22,693 bases of DNA from Larix sibirica (taxonomy: Eukaryota > Streptophyta > Pinopsida > Pinales > Pinaceae). Shown piece by piece: positions 1-9,014 of this stretch. Every line of letters starts with the position of its first letter. Positions within the stretch are counted from its first letter, which is position 1. The stretch lies in assembly GCA_004151065.3 (NCBI GenBank), contig NWUY0300036007.1:8335-31027 (forward strand). The letters are read 5' to 3'. The notes beneath the pieces were generated by a model, which searched no databases, was not told the DNA's origin, and worked only from the letters and a program-made list of their open reading frames with translations. The position numbers and the translations under genes were made by a program.

Positions 1-290
1 TTTGGTCTATCAAACCTTAAGAAAGAAAAGTGAGGAACTACTTAGTTTGCTTTAGAATTTTATTTATTTGCTTAAAAAGCTTAGAGGTGAGTGTTCCTAA
101 ATTGCCATAATTTTGATAAGTTAGAAGGTTAGACAAGTCTGTATTGTAACAAAAATTTTGAAATTGAGATCTTATAAGGGTTGTATGATGACCATGACAC
201 TGACAACTTCCTTGTGAGCATTGCAGGTCAAAGCTTTGCATGCTTACATACAACTATGTTGTACAAAAATTTGACTCCTAATTAGCAAGT
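1..290. other. Anonymous A+T-rich DNA, no gene seen
   Basis: A 71-codon open frame on the minus strand (38-253) has no recognisable motif and no homologous context, so I do not call it a gene. Nothing else in this stretch is interpretable by eye. Confidence 0.5.
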
Positions 291-541
291 AAGGTTGTGT
301 CATATGCCTTTGACCACATACACATGTACCATTTACATAAAGATCGTGCAACTCCACATTGTATTTGACAACATTTCTTGCCTTTTTTCCCAAGGAACAA
401 CCTCATGTACCTTGGAGCAAGAAAGGTTGTGTCATATGCCTTTGACCACGTATCCATGTACCGTCTACATAAAGATCATGCAACTCCACATTGTATTTGA
501 CAACATTTATTTCCTTTTTTTATCCAAGGAACAACCTCATG
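291..541. repeat. Two-copy tandem duplication, about 133 bp unit
   Basis: Copy 1 (291-407, plus a short tail) and copy 2 (423-541) both open with AAGGTTGTGTCATATGCC and both close with AAGGAACAACCTCATG. The start-to-start offset is 132 bp and the end-to-end offset 134 bp, so the copies differ by small indels as well as scattered substitutions. The duplication creates a 95-codon open frame (295-582) whose peptide is itself repeated. That frame looks like a by-product of the duplication and not a gene. Confidence 0.85.
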
Positions 542-1019
542 GAAAACCCTTCGAGTACTTCCCCATGATTCATGGATGGTAAACGAGGTAAACTGTCGGC
601 CTTCATTACGAAGCCTAACTCGACAAGGACATCAAGTGAGGCCTTCAACATTCACATAAGCTGACAGGTTGTCGAAGGAGGCTTTGGGTCCCATGGATGG
701 ATATATTTCTTTTGAAGATTTTGTTGATGATTCCCTTGTGGACTATGGCACTATTTTAGCTCTATAATTTCTGCACTTTTTTGTTGTGCTCTTGGTGGGT
801 CAGTTTTGGCACAATTCTGATTACTACTATTGGAAGGAGACTTGCTTTTTTGTTTTGTGCAATACAAGTGCAAAGCTTTATGTGTAGTTTGGAGTCATGT
901 TTTCAAGTTGTATTGATCAATGTCCACAATATGTATCCAGATGCTATGATCTGTGACGATACCATGTACTTTTTTGTAACTTTGATTTTCAAAAGAAAAT
1001 AACAAGTTATGGCTTTTTC
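542..1019. other. No gene seen
   Basis: A 73-codon open frame (781-1002, plus) has no recognisable domain. No repeat structure stands out between the duplication on the left and the SINE-like unit on the right. Confidence 0.4.
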
Positions 1020-1115
1020 ATTTGAAAAAAATAGCCAAGCAAAGGCCTTGACCCCATAATCTCCTACTTATAGCTCATAGCGCTCAATCACATGAGCTAA
1101 CCCATCAAGCTACAA
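1020..1115 (-). mobile_element. tRNA-derived SINE-like unit (candidate)
   Basis: Read on the minus strand, the stretch contains a tRNA-like box A (TTAGCTCATGTGATTGAG, revcomp of 1083-1100). About 30 bases further on there is a box B-like GGGGTCAAGGCC (revcomp of 1044-1055), which lacks one T of the GGTTCAANNCC consensus. Just downstream on that strand is a short T-run and then A-rich sequence. The head resembles the unit at 21855-21965, which also carries ATGGGTTAGCT. I see no clear target-site duplication. It could also be a chance or fossil tRNA pseudogene. Confidence 0.35.
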
Positions 1116-1589
1116 CATTTATTGCCTACTTTAATTTATTGATTTTGTTTTTTCAAAATTATATATTATTTTCCACAAAATTTACATTAAAAAAAATCAC
1201 TAAACGTAATTTAAAATATTTTAAAGAATTATCTTTTATAATTCTATCTTCCTTTACTTTATATACATATATATTATATTCTAATTGGAAATTTGGAAAA
1301 AATAATAACCGAGGATTATTAAAATTTATGAAGTTTGGTGATCCTTCACGTTCAACGGAGGATAGCAATGTATTCAAAAGACATGCCGACATTAAGCTTG
1401 GCCGCTACTAGAATAATTACATCCCCAACAAACATAGTTGATGTCCATATCGCCTATTATCTTATCCTTGATCACAATTGTTTAAAACCTACAGATAATG
1501 AAATCTCTAGCGAAAAAAGTACGGCCACTTATTACATTCTTTGCTACCAACTTATTAACTTCTTTGTTGTCTCCTTTTCATATTTAAAA
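1116..1589. other. A+T-rich spacer
   Basis: Very A+T-rich sequence. Overlapping open frames on both strands (1139-1411 plus, 1159-1392 minus, 1335-1661 plus) are low-complexity translations without domain features. No gene is supported. Confidence 0.4.
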
Positions 1590-1832
1590 ACATTAATAAT
1601 AATTAAGCGAAGGTTCATAGAATTGCTAATGATGTTATGCATCTTGTTTATATATGTTTAATTCCTTTAAGATGACCTTATTAGAGAAATAGTAGCATTT
1701 CTCCTAGTGGACATTAATAATAATTAAGTGAAGGTTCATAGAAATTGCTAATGATGTGATTCATCTTGTTTATATATGTTTAATTCCTTTAGGATGACCC
1801 CATTAGAGAAATAGTAGCATTTCTCCCGGTGG
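1590..1832. repeat. Two-copy tandem duplication, 121 bp unit
   Basis: Copy 1 (1590-1710) and copy 2 (1711-1832) both start ACATTAATAATAATTAAG and both contain AGAGAAATAGTAGCATTTCTC before ending in GTGGACAT. The copies are adjacent without a spacer and differ by only a handful of substitutions, so this duplication is younger than most other repeats in the window. Confidence 0.9.
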
Positions 1833-3059
1833 ACATCAACATCTCATAAATAGAGACATCTAGTATAGACATGATTTCCTTAATATTGATATGCATTGAC
1901 TTTTGATATTGATAATGATGGGGCTCCCAATTCATTATATAGAATGGCATATATTGCAATTAATGCAGGGCACATACCATAGAAAGCCAATATAAAGTTT
2001 TAAATGTCCTTGATTAGGATATGTCCTTAGAATTAAGAACCATATAAAGTAGATGATAGTTTGGTGCAACGATATCATTATGGGATATGAGCCTGACAAT
2101 GGAATATTAAAAAATGAATGTTAGTGGAGAGCAATAAAATCCAACTTGGATATCAATGTTAAAGAGGAAAATTACTAGTGGGAATAAAATGCAAAAGTGC
2201 ACTCACAAAAACGATAAATCCGAAATAAATAAAAAATATTATTATGGTTTATAACAAAATTTATGATTTTCTTTACATCTCTATCAATCAAATGTGGACA
2301 GCTTACACATTGTTTTGTCTCTCCGTATTGTCACTTTTTGAATTCCTTTTCTAGAGGAGGTACACCATTTTTATTTTTATTTAAAAAATAAATACCACTT
2401 TACATGTCTAATAATTCTTTATGTGAATTTTAGCTCTTCGATATATGGATATGGATCGCACAATATACTTTGTGTACATTGAGTTAGTTGAATGGGTGTC
2501 ACAAAGGGAAAATCAACTAAATTTTGTAAATTTCATAAAGTCAAAAAATTGTTCATTGCAATGCTACTTTACAAATAATTATAAATCATAGTTTTAGTCT
2601 TGCAAGTACCGGATTCTTATTAGATCTGATAGCAGGATCGCTTTCACTTTCAAGTTGATTTACACAAGTGACAAGGGAATGATGTGGCGCATTGCATGGC
2701 CTAAACTATACCATATTGCCCCAGGGAGGTGATATCTCTGAGACATATATAATGTTTATGTGACCTCGCCTAGATGAACAATGGGGAAGAATAAACAATT
2801 GCCACCAATGAACACTATAATTTATTGATAGAACCAAGGCATAGGGCACGTATTCTATGTGTTTGAAAAGACTTCACCCACTATGGGTGGCATGTTTTTG
2901 TGATTTAGTGTTTACTTTTTCACTTCCATTTATCAACCTCCCATAAAACCACCACATTAAGACCCAAAAACCTAAGCTTATTAGTAGCCTACTTTACTCT
3001 ATGAATTGTGTATGTAAATTATAATGTGATTGGGTTTTTTTATGGATTATATATTTAAT
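1833..3059. other. Anonymous A+T-rich DNA, no gene seen
   Basis: More than 1.2 kb without a usable open frame. I looked for retroelement protein motifs, tRNA boxes and clear direct or inverted repeats and found none that I would defend. Confidence 0.4.
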
Positions 3060-3880
3060 TTGTGGTGTAGTTGGGGTTATTAGCTTCTTGGTCATGAAAG
3101 AAGTTAGATATCATAAGTATATCATTGAAGAAATAATGTTAAAAGAGGATTTCACCAATTATATACATGGGTACATGGATTTAGTCATTGTACTAAAGAT
3201 GTAGAATCATATATAATCATTAGCATTGAATGTATACTGTAGTGGTCCACTTTAGTGTAATTTAGAGAGTTGAATTATCATTATTTTTATGTTTTGTTTT
3301 GATGATATATTTGGTTTTGTTAATTTAAAAGTTCATCGTATTAAAACAATGTTGTGTTATATTGATAATGCATTTTTTTTAAACATATATGTCAAAACAT
3401 TTGGAGTATTATGGATAATTATAATTTATTAGTTTTTGTACACATAAAATTAATACTCACCGTGGATCGTTTTTTTAATGTGTTTTCCTTCTCATAATTT
3501 GTACAATTATGTAATCTAAAAAATTTGGGAATCTAAAAAAAAGTTCATTTAAATATAAATACAATAAAATCAACAATGAAATGAAAAGTCAATAGTAATA
3601 AGGATTATGAACTTTGTCCATTACTCACACCCAATCTACTTATGCAATGATGATGCACCCCTACCTTTTGGAGGAGCTAAACATGTCAGTTTGCTTTGGC
3701 ATGAATTCAAACATTAAAGGGGTACATCACCACCCTTGCTTGACCATGTCATTTAGTCAAGAAGTCTAAGATTGATATGGAAATATGAATAAATAGAAAA
3801 TACATTTATTCATATTCCCTTATTAGACAATTTATACCTTGTAATTAGAGTGTGATCAAATTCATTGGTTAGTTGCAAAA
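3060..3880. repeat. Dispersed repeat, left copy (partner near 21990-22510)
   Basis: Several blocks match the right end of the window in the same order and orientation. 3181-3226 (starting TTAGTCATTGTA, ending ATAATCATTAGCAT) pairs with 22062-22107 at about 38 of 46 positions. The block around 3497-3520 (TTGTACAATTAT, then GATCTA or AATCTA) pairs with about 22411-22435. The block around 3800-3845 (ATTCATATTCCCTT, then ATTTATACCTTG) pairs with about 22460-22500. Indels of up to a few hundred bases separate the blocks. No coding content is seen. It could be an old LTR, a segmental duplication or an unnamed repeat. Confidence 0.55.
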
Positions 3881-4511
3881 TAAGTTGTTGCATACACCTA
3901 GATTTATCTCCATTAAAGATTTTTGTCTTACTACCACATTATTCAGATATATGGGAAGAGGTATATGGTTATTTTACTTTAATATGAGCACTTGGCATTG
4001 GATCTCTTCTACAATCCAGAGCTTAGATTCAACTCAAAGTAAAGCTTCATTGAAGTGTATTATTCACTTTTTCTCAATCTCAATTCTTAAGAGACGCCAC
4101 TATTATGATATTTCCTAACCGGTCTATGGGGGAGTTGAAACTTGTATCTTTATATCTCTTCTCTTCTCACTTTTCTCCAACTCCTTGTCGAGCTAATTCT
4201 TTATGTGCTTACTTCTTTCTTTTTGGACTCACTTTAAAAATTCACCTTCTCATTTTGTATGTCTTCTTTCCCAATGCACTTTGACCAACCTTGCTCGCTT
4301 GGGAACATTAATATCAAATTAAATTACATAAATTAATCTCCATGCTATTTATATCTTGTTGTACAATATATTTCTATTGACGAAAAGTTATAGTTGAGAT
4401 TGTTACCCAATATATCATACAAATGTATATTTATTATTAGGTTTGTTCTATTGCACCATAATCTACAAAGGATTATATATGTGACTTGAACTCTTCATAG
4501 TTATTGTCATA
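3881..4511. other. No gene seen
   Basis: An 81-codon open frame (3873-4118, plus) has no family resemblance that I can see. The rest is A+T- and T-rich spacer up to the target-site duplication of the first LINE. Confidence 0.4.
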
Positions 4512-4529
4512 ATTGTTTTATTTCTACTA

Positions 4530-5167
4530 GTGTGCATCAATTTGAATTATTTCTGGCTAACCAAAAATAAGGTTGTGTTTGAGGAGTTGTCCATACATTC
4601 CTTTGTTTATGCATCCAAAGGTTTGGTAATTCTTAATCATTTCCCTCAAGTGGTTAACAAGCCTGGATGTAGAAGGATAGTGGAAGAATGCATTGATAGA
4701 GTAGTCCCATGGATTTTTTTTATGGGGCTTCTCAAGGCAACCTATCGATGGAGGGAGCAGGGGGAATCCTTCATCTTTCAAATTCACACAGGATCAAATT
4801 TGCAGCTAGCTTGGGCAGAAGTACTAATAACATGGTAGAATTAGTTGTTTTAAAGTTGGCTCTGATATTGGCTCTAGAGGAGGGTGTCCGGACTCTTCAG
4901 GTATATGGTGATTCAAAGCTTGTCATTGATTGGATTAAGGAGAGGAGACCTCCTAAAAACATCCTCCTACTTCCTATATATGAGGAAATTATCATATTGA
5001 AGGATCTTTGGGGGTATGTTGTCTTTGCCCATGTTTACAAAGAAAGAAACGTTGTAGCTGACAGTTTGTCAAAGATAGGTCTTGAGGTTGAAGAAGGTCA
5101 GTGGATTAGATGGGTACAGGACAATGGTATTGAGACTTTCAATGGGCCTAGCCTTTTCCCGGAATAG
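4530..5167 (+). pseudogene. LINE ORF2 C-terminal remnant (RNase H, RVT_3-like)
   Basis: The first segment (4530-4720) ends the zf-RVT linker with a WLTKNKVVFEE motif, typical of the region before RNase H in plant LINEs. The RNase H then runs in another frame from 4709 to the stop at 5165-5167. A one-base deletion after the T-run 4714-4721 explains the shift: it removes the first base of the Asp codon in the FFDGAS motif, so the same event breaks the frame and deletes the first catalytic residue. The other acidic positions remain: Glu in NNMVEL, Asp in VYGDSK and Asp in VADSLSK. The downstream frame is otherwise open for 152 codons. In a live element this domain would help remove RNA from the cDNA hybrid. 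As it stands it is a non-functional fragment. Confidence 0.8.
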
Positions 5168-5495
5168 ATGGCCTAGGTCTCTTGATAGATTAGTCTTTTC
5201 TCCTACAGTTTTGTACTATTTTTCTTCCTTTTTTCTTTGGTTTCTGTAAATGGTTCTCCAATATTATGTATTGTACTGAGTTTTTCTTAGCGTTGTAGCA
5301 CTCATGGTATTTCCATTAGAAGTATCTAATATAATTGCTCTCCGCAGGTTTTGTTGGAATGGAACTATGCTTGTAAAAGATGATGGGTATCTCTATCTAT
5401 TTAGAGCAGATGTATATGGTTTGTTATATTGTTGTTTTTATACGGATTGGGAACTGAACTTTGACTGTAAATACACTTTAGATCTTCTTCTATAT

Positions 5496-5521
5496 GCAGT
5501 ATATTAATACAAATATACTGC
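5496..5521 (+). other. 3'-end stem-loop of the LINE at 4524-5542
   Basis: GCAGTATAT (5496-5504) and ATATACTGC (5513-5521) form a perfect 9-bp stem with an 8-nt loop. It is followed within 25 nt by TTTTTTCC and an A-rich tail. The position matches stem-loops at the 3' ends of two other LINEs in this window. It may be an RT recognition signal, though A+T-rich DNA yields such palindromes by chance. Confidence 0.55.
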
Positions 5522-5709
5522 GGTTTTTTCCAAGTAAAAAAAATTGGATTATTTGTTAAGATACCATTAAAATTTGTAAAAATGTTAATTCATGAGGACT
5601 TCGATGGGTTTCACATTTCCACTTAAACTAATCATGGTTTAATCAATATCCAAGAAAACCATATTAAAATGCAAGGAATAGAGATCTTGAAATTGAACTT
5701 AGAAGTGAC

Positions 5710-5803
5710 ATGTCCATTGGATGTAGCTTGGGTGGTTGGNCCCCACCCAGGTTCAATTCTTGTAAGTGACATGTAGCCCTTCGGTGAACCACTGAACAAA
5801 AAA
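5710..5803 (+). mobile_element. Short tRNA-derived SINE with exact target-site duplication
   Basis: A 94-bp insertion with a box A-like TAGCTTGGGTGGTTGG (5723-5738), a box B-like GGTTCAATTCT (5750-5760), a 3' stem-loop and a short A tail (5798-5805). AAGTGAC lies on both sides (5703-5709 and 5804-5810). The host monomer elsewhere reads AAGTGATCCC or AAGTGACCCC once, so the empty site is visible in sister copies. It was presumably transcribed by RNA polymerase III from the internal promoter and retroposed by a LINE. The window's only ambiguous base (5740) falls between its two boxes. Confidence 0.75.
5780..5796 (+). other. SINE 3' stem-loop
   Basis: TTCGGTG (5780-5786) and CACTGAA (5790-5796) pair over 7 bp with one G-U wobble and a 3-nt loop, directly before the CAAAAAAAA tail. 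The placement parallels the LINE 3' stem-loops of this window. Confidence 0.55.
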
Positions 5804-6312
5804 AAGTGACCCCTTTATTCTATGGCTTATATATTAAAATCATTATCAGATGGAGGTTTGTTATCTTTATGACAAAATTAGTTAAAGATTGACTTAGTCC
5901 ATGATCAAAGGAAGTCTGAATGTGTTATTTTGTATTTTTTTTCTAAGGAAAACCTTGTGGGAACCTCCTCTTCCCTAAAATATCTGAATGGATGGTAGAT
6001 CACCCACCAACCACAGTTGCAATTGGTAATCTTGAGGAACTCACTTGAATTTGGAATTATGACCTATAACCTCTTCGTCAATAACTAGCATTAAGTAGAT
6101 GACTCAATCAATTAAATTGACCCCTAAGACTAAGTTTGATTAAACTACTTATAAAAATGACATTACAATTTATATTTTATATTTTAAAATAGCTTCTCTT
6201 GATAAAAATTATAAACAATAAATTTTACATTTTAGCTTAAAACAACCTAGTTTAATCATCATTCAATAAAACTATATTAAAATCACAAGAATAAAGATCC
6301 TGAACTCTAAAC

Positions 6313-6494
6313 TTAAAAGTTGGTCGTTTGTATTATATAATTTGTATCTGTGAATTGTTAGGTGATGGAGATTTATTACTATGTGGATCACAAAACGTCT
6401 ACTAAAATTAAAAGTTGGCCATTTGTATTATATAACTTGTATTTTCTGAATTGTTATATGGTGAGGATTTATTACTATATGGATCACAAAACGT
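6313..6494. repeat. Internal 96-bp tandem duplication within the array
   Basis: Copies at 6313-6397 and 6409-6494 both start TAAAAGTTGG and both end GGATCACAAAACGT, offset by 96 bp. This is a partial duplication inside one array monomer and lengthens that monomer to about 390 bp. Confidence 0.8.
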
Positions 6495-6642
6495 AGTTAA
6501 AGACTAACAAAATCCACCACTAAATAATTATATTTGAAATACTTGTAAAATGATGCAACAATTTATATTTTGAAATGACTTCACTTATCGAGGACTCTTG
6601 TGATTTTGTGTTTTGTAACACAAATTAATCAATATCCCATAG

Positions 6643-6663
6643 TTTTTTGGGCTTCCCAAAAAA
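6643..6663. other. Perfect 9-bp inverted repeat at the left LINE junction
   Basis: TTTTTTGGG (6643-6651) and CCCAAAAAA (6655-6663) flank a 3-nt loop. It lies where the array similarity stops and before any recognisable LINE sequence. Its role is unknown. It could belong to the LINE 5' end or to a small separate insertion. Confidence 0.5.
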
Positions 6664-6718
6664 TGTACCAACTCTTTCATAATTTCATAAATGAGAACCT
6701 ACAATGAGTGTATTAAAT

Positions 6719-7262
6719 GATTAATATACACCAACATGAAATAAGCACAACCACTGGTTTCATGGCGGCTCTGGTTTTCGACAGCATAGGATTGATGGTG
6801 GACGGTGGTTTCTGTCGGTTCTAGTAAGTTGTCTAGTTTTTTTTATTGTTTTTTGTGGGTCCGGAGTTTTTTAAGGCTTTGTGTCTTCTTTTACCCTGCT
6901 AGGGTTGGTCCATTGTTGGGTATGAGAATGTACCTGATGAGTTCTCTCCTTGTTATTAGAGCATTTATGGTACTTTTTTGGCGTTCTTTATGCCCCTTAC
7001 GAAATTACCGGACCGTTCAACAATGGTTTACAGATAATCCAACTTTTGTTTGTCGATTTACGATTTACCAGTGTTTTAGTTGCACACTAACGGGGTTGTG
7101 ACGTTATGAACACTCGTTTCTCAAGGACTACCCAGGTCCTTGCCTGTCGACATAACTCGACTTCCCAGGAGATGTCCCGTCCATATTACTAAGGAATTTT
7201 CTCCTCAACTGCCACCTTGGCGCCGCTCCAATGACCTTGGTGTGCTTTTCTAGATTGCCATT
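6719..7262 (+). other. LINE 5' UTR
   Basis: Less A+T-rich than its surroundings and rich in G and T, ending just before the first ATG of ORF1. Plant L1 elements carry an internal promoter in this region, but I cannot point to a specific element. A 98-codon open frame (6805-7101) lies in the same reading phase as no other LINE coding segment and shows no domain, so I treat it as leader sequence. Confidence 0.5.
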
Positions 7263-9014
7263 ATGTCAACAGGGTCTCTTTTTTCTCTCGGCAAAGAACA
7301 TTTAAGATCCATTTTTTCTTTCTCCCACCTTTCTTCCTCGAGAAGCTCCTTATCACCTGCTACAATACCTAAGCATTCCTTTTTTGTTACCCACAATACT
7401 GGTTGTGCATCATTGACATTTCCTGCTTATGGTGGTGGAGCTTTTTTATCCCCTACGGATTTGACTCCTCTGGAAGACCAAACCTCGGAGGCCCCTTTAT
7501 CCATACCTCCAACTAGTAGGACTATTGATATTCTACCGAGTTCTCTCCACCTGTCACCTTTGGCCTTTGGTCATATTCCAGAAGCCCTAGCTGGACAGAA
7601 GAAGTTGATAAAGAACTATGCTAAATGAGCAGCCAAGAAGTTCCAAGTGTTGGGGGAGGATATTGATTTAAATGAGGTGATGGTGATGTCAAAACACACA
7701 CTTGTCAGACGATTCGGGGGAAGAAGGATCACCTTATCATCCTTCCATTCCTAGGTAAAATTAAAGTGGGTTTCATTGCTCAGTTATGAACCACAAACTT
7801 ATGCCCTGACTAGAGGGTGGTTTGGGGTCATCTTGGAGGCAGACGATGACACGGATAAGCTCCTGCATGCTTACTGGGAACTGGACTCCTCAGTTCTCAA
7901 ACAGAAGTGATGGACGCCTTTGTTTTACTCTCATTTTGAATGGTTCTCCACCTAGGCTTACTGGGTCAAGTTATCGGGTTTACCTCCCGAGCTTTGGTCC
8001 AAAGTTGTTTTTCAGCGTATCATAGATTCCATAGGAGATTTTATTAGAGCGGATATGGCCTTTGAGGTGACAGGGGTGCTCATTGTTGCACTCGTCTTGG
8101 TTAAACTTGATTTAAGGGATGGTTTGCTGGAGGATCTTGAGATCATGCTTAGAGGTAAAAGATGGATACAGTCTCTCAATTATGTTGGGGTTCTGCTTAA
8201 ATGCAATCGATGTCATGTTTATGGACATCTTGTAAAGGATTTCTCTCGGCCCTTCCGGAGGAAGATCTAGAGACAAAAAGGAAACCCACGAGACCAGTTC
8301 AAATAGATTTCCCAGTCAAAGGACAACAATGCAGCCTCAAAATCTCTCCCGACAGTCACATAAGATCTTTTTTCGGGTATGGTTTCCCTTTATCCTCCAC
8401 CCGACTTGTCCTGTTCCATTTCTACACTGGATTCTTTAGTCTTATACTTTCACCCACCAGACCTATTGTTGAATTCTCTCCCCCGTCTCTTCCATGCTCT
8501 GAAGCCTTTTTGACCTATTATGGTGGAGGTAGTTCCTTCTACTTGGATTTGTTGCTTCACTAACCCCAAGCAGCCTCTATCAGATTGTCCGCTTTCTATG
8601 TCTTATCCTCCCACCCCTTTAATTGGTTATGTCGTGCTCTTTTCTAATGTTTCTCCATTACCTTCGACCCCTCCTCTCCCTCTGTCGTCTCCCTGCTCCC
8701 CACAAGTCACTGGACCAGTTGACACATTAACTGCTCCTCGAACCAAAGCATTGGTCAAGGATGTCTCTCCTTTGAGGACTCGACATAAGGTCCTAAATGT
8801 ATACAACTTGAGATCTAAGTCAGGTTCCAAACCTTATAATGGCTATGGACTAGGTAGGATTCAAGGGTTATCTTCTATGTCCCCCTGTTTGTGTGGCCGA
8901 CTCTCGGTTATGGATTCAGTGAGGACACAAGTGTCATTGGATATTAATTGTGGTAGACAAAAAAGACTCACAGGGCTGCTTAGAGCATGCAAAGCCCAGG
9001 CTAGGTTACCTTAA
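7263..9014 (+). pseudogene. LINE ORF1 (DUF4283-like plus CCHC knuckle), broken
   Basis: One continuous reading frame of 584 codons from the ATG at 7263 to the TAA at 9012-9014 carries eight internal stops (7626, 7752, 7908, 7953, 8268, 8304, 8361, 8511) and no frameshift. Residues about 140-320 resemble DUF4283 of plant LINE ORF1 proteins: a LTRGWFGVILE core, then WVKLSGLPPELW. The CNRCHVYGH zinc knuckle follows, in which the final Cys of CX2CX4HX4C is replaced by Phe (KDF). The C-terminal third is Pro/Ser-rich. The protein would have bound the element RNA to form the ribonucleoprotein. The stop codon overlaps the ORF2 start (TAATG). Most stops can be explained by C-to-T changes at CGA or CAG codons. 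Assignment to a LINE ORF1 is firm; the exact domain limits are inferred. Confidence 0.8.

Larger units (their letters stand above)
4524..5542 (+). mobile_element. 5'-truncated L1-type LINE, 3' end only
   Basis: About 1.0 kb containing the last part of a plant LINE ORF2 (end of zf-RVT plus RNase H), a 3' UTR of about 370 bp, a 3' stem-loop and an A-rich tail. The flanks ATTGTTTTATTT (4512-4523) and ATTGGATTATTT (5543-5554) match at 10 of 12 positions and are a likely target-site duplication, which fixes both ends. The 5' truncation is the usual product of incomplete target-primed reverse transcription. Confidence 0.75.
5555..6642. repeat. Diverged tandem array, segment 1 (about 2.5 monomers)
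   Basis: Monomers of about 270-300 bp share a landmark order: CTTGTAAAAATGATACAAC-like, TTATATTTTGAAATGACTT, TTTACATTTCCAC, AATCAATATCCAAG, CCATATTAAAA, AAACTTAAAAGTG, CCCTTTATTCTATGG, GGTTTATTATC, GTTAAAGATTGAC, GTCCATGATC. Here one monomer runs from about 5565, interrupted by the SINE, a second from about 6100, and a third starts near 6550 and stops at the large LINE. About 150-190 bp at 5945-6110 does not match the monomer and may be another insertion. No coding capacity. Confidence 0.7.

Noticed and set aside
295-582. 95-codon plus-strand open frame
   Set aside because: Its peptide is internally repeated because the DNA is a two-copy tandem duplication. There is no domain, codon bias or context for a gene.
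5304-5507. 67-codon open frame after the first LINE RNase H
   Set aside because: It falls in the LINE 3' UTR between the RNase H stop and the stem-loop and has no counterpart in the other LINE copies.
5723-5760. Functional tRNA gene
   Set aside because: Only the two promoter boxes are tRNA-like. No complete cloverleaf or acceptor stem can be drawn, and an A tail with flanking duplication indicates a SINE.
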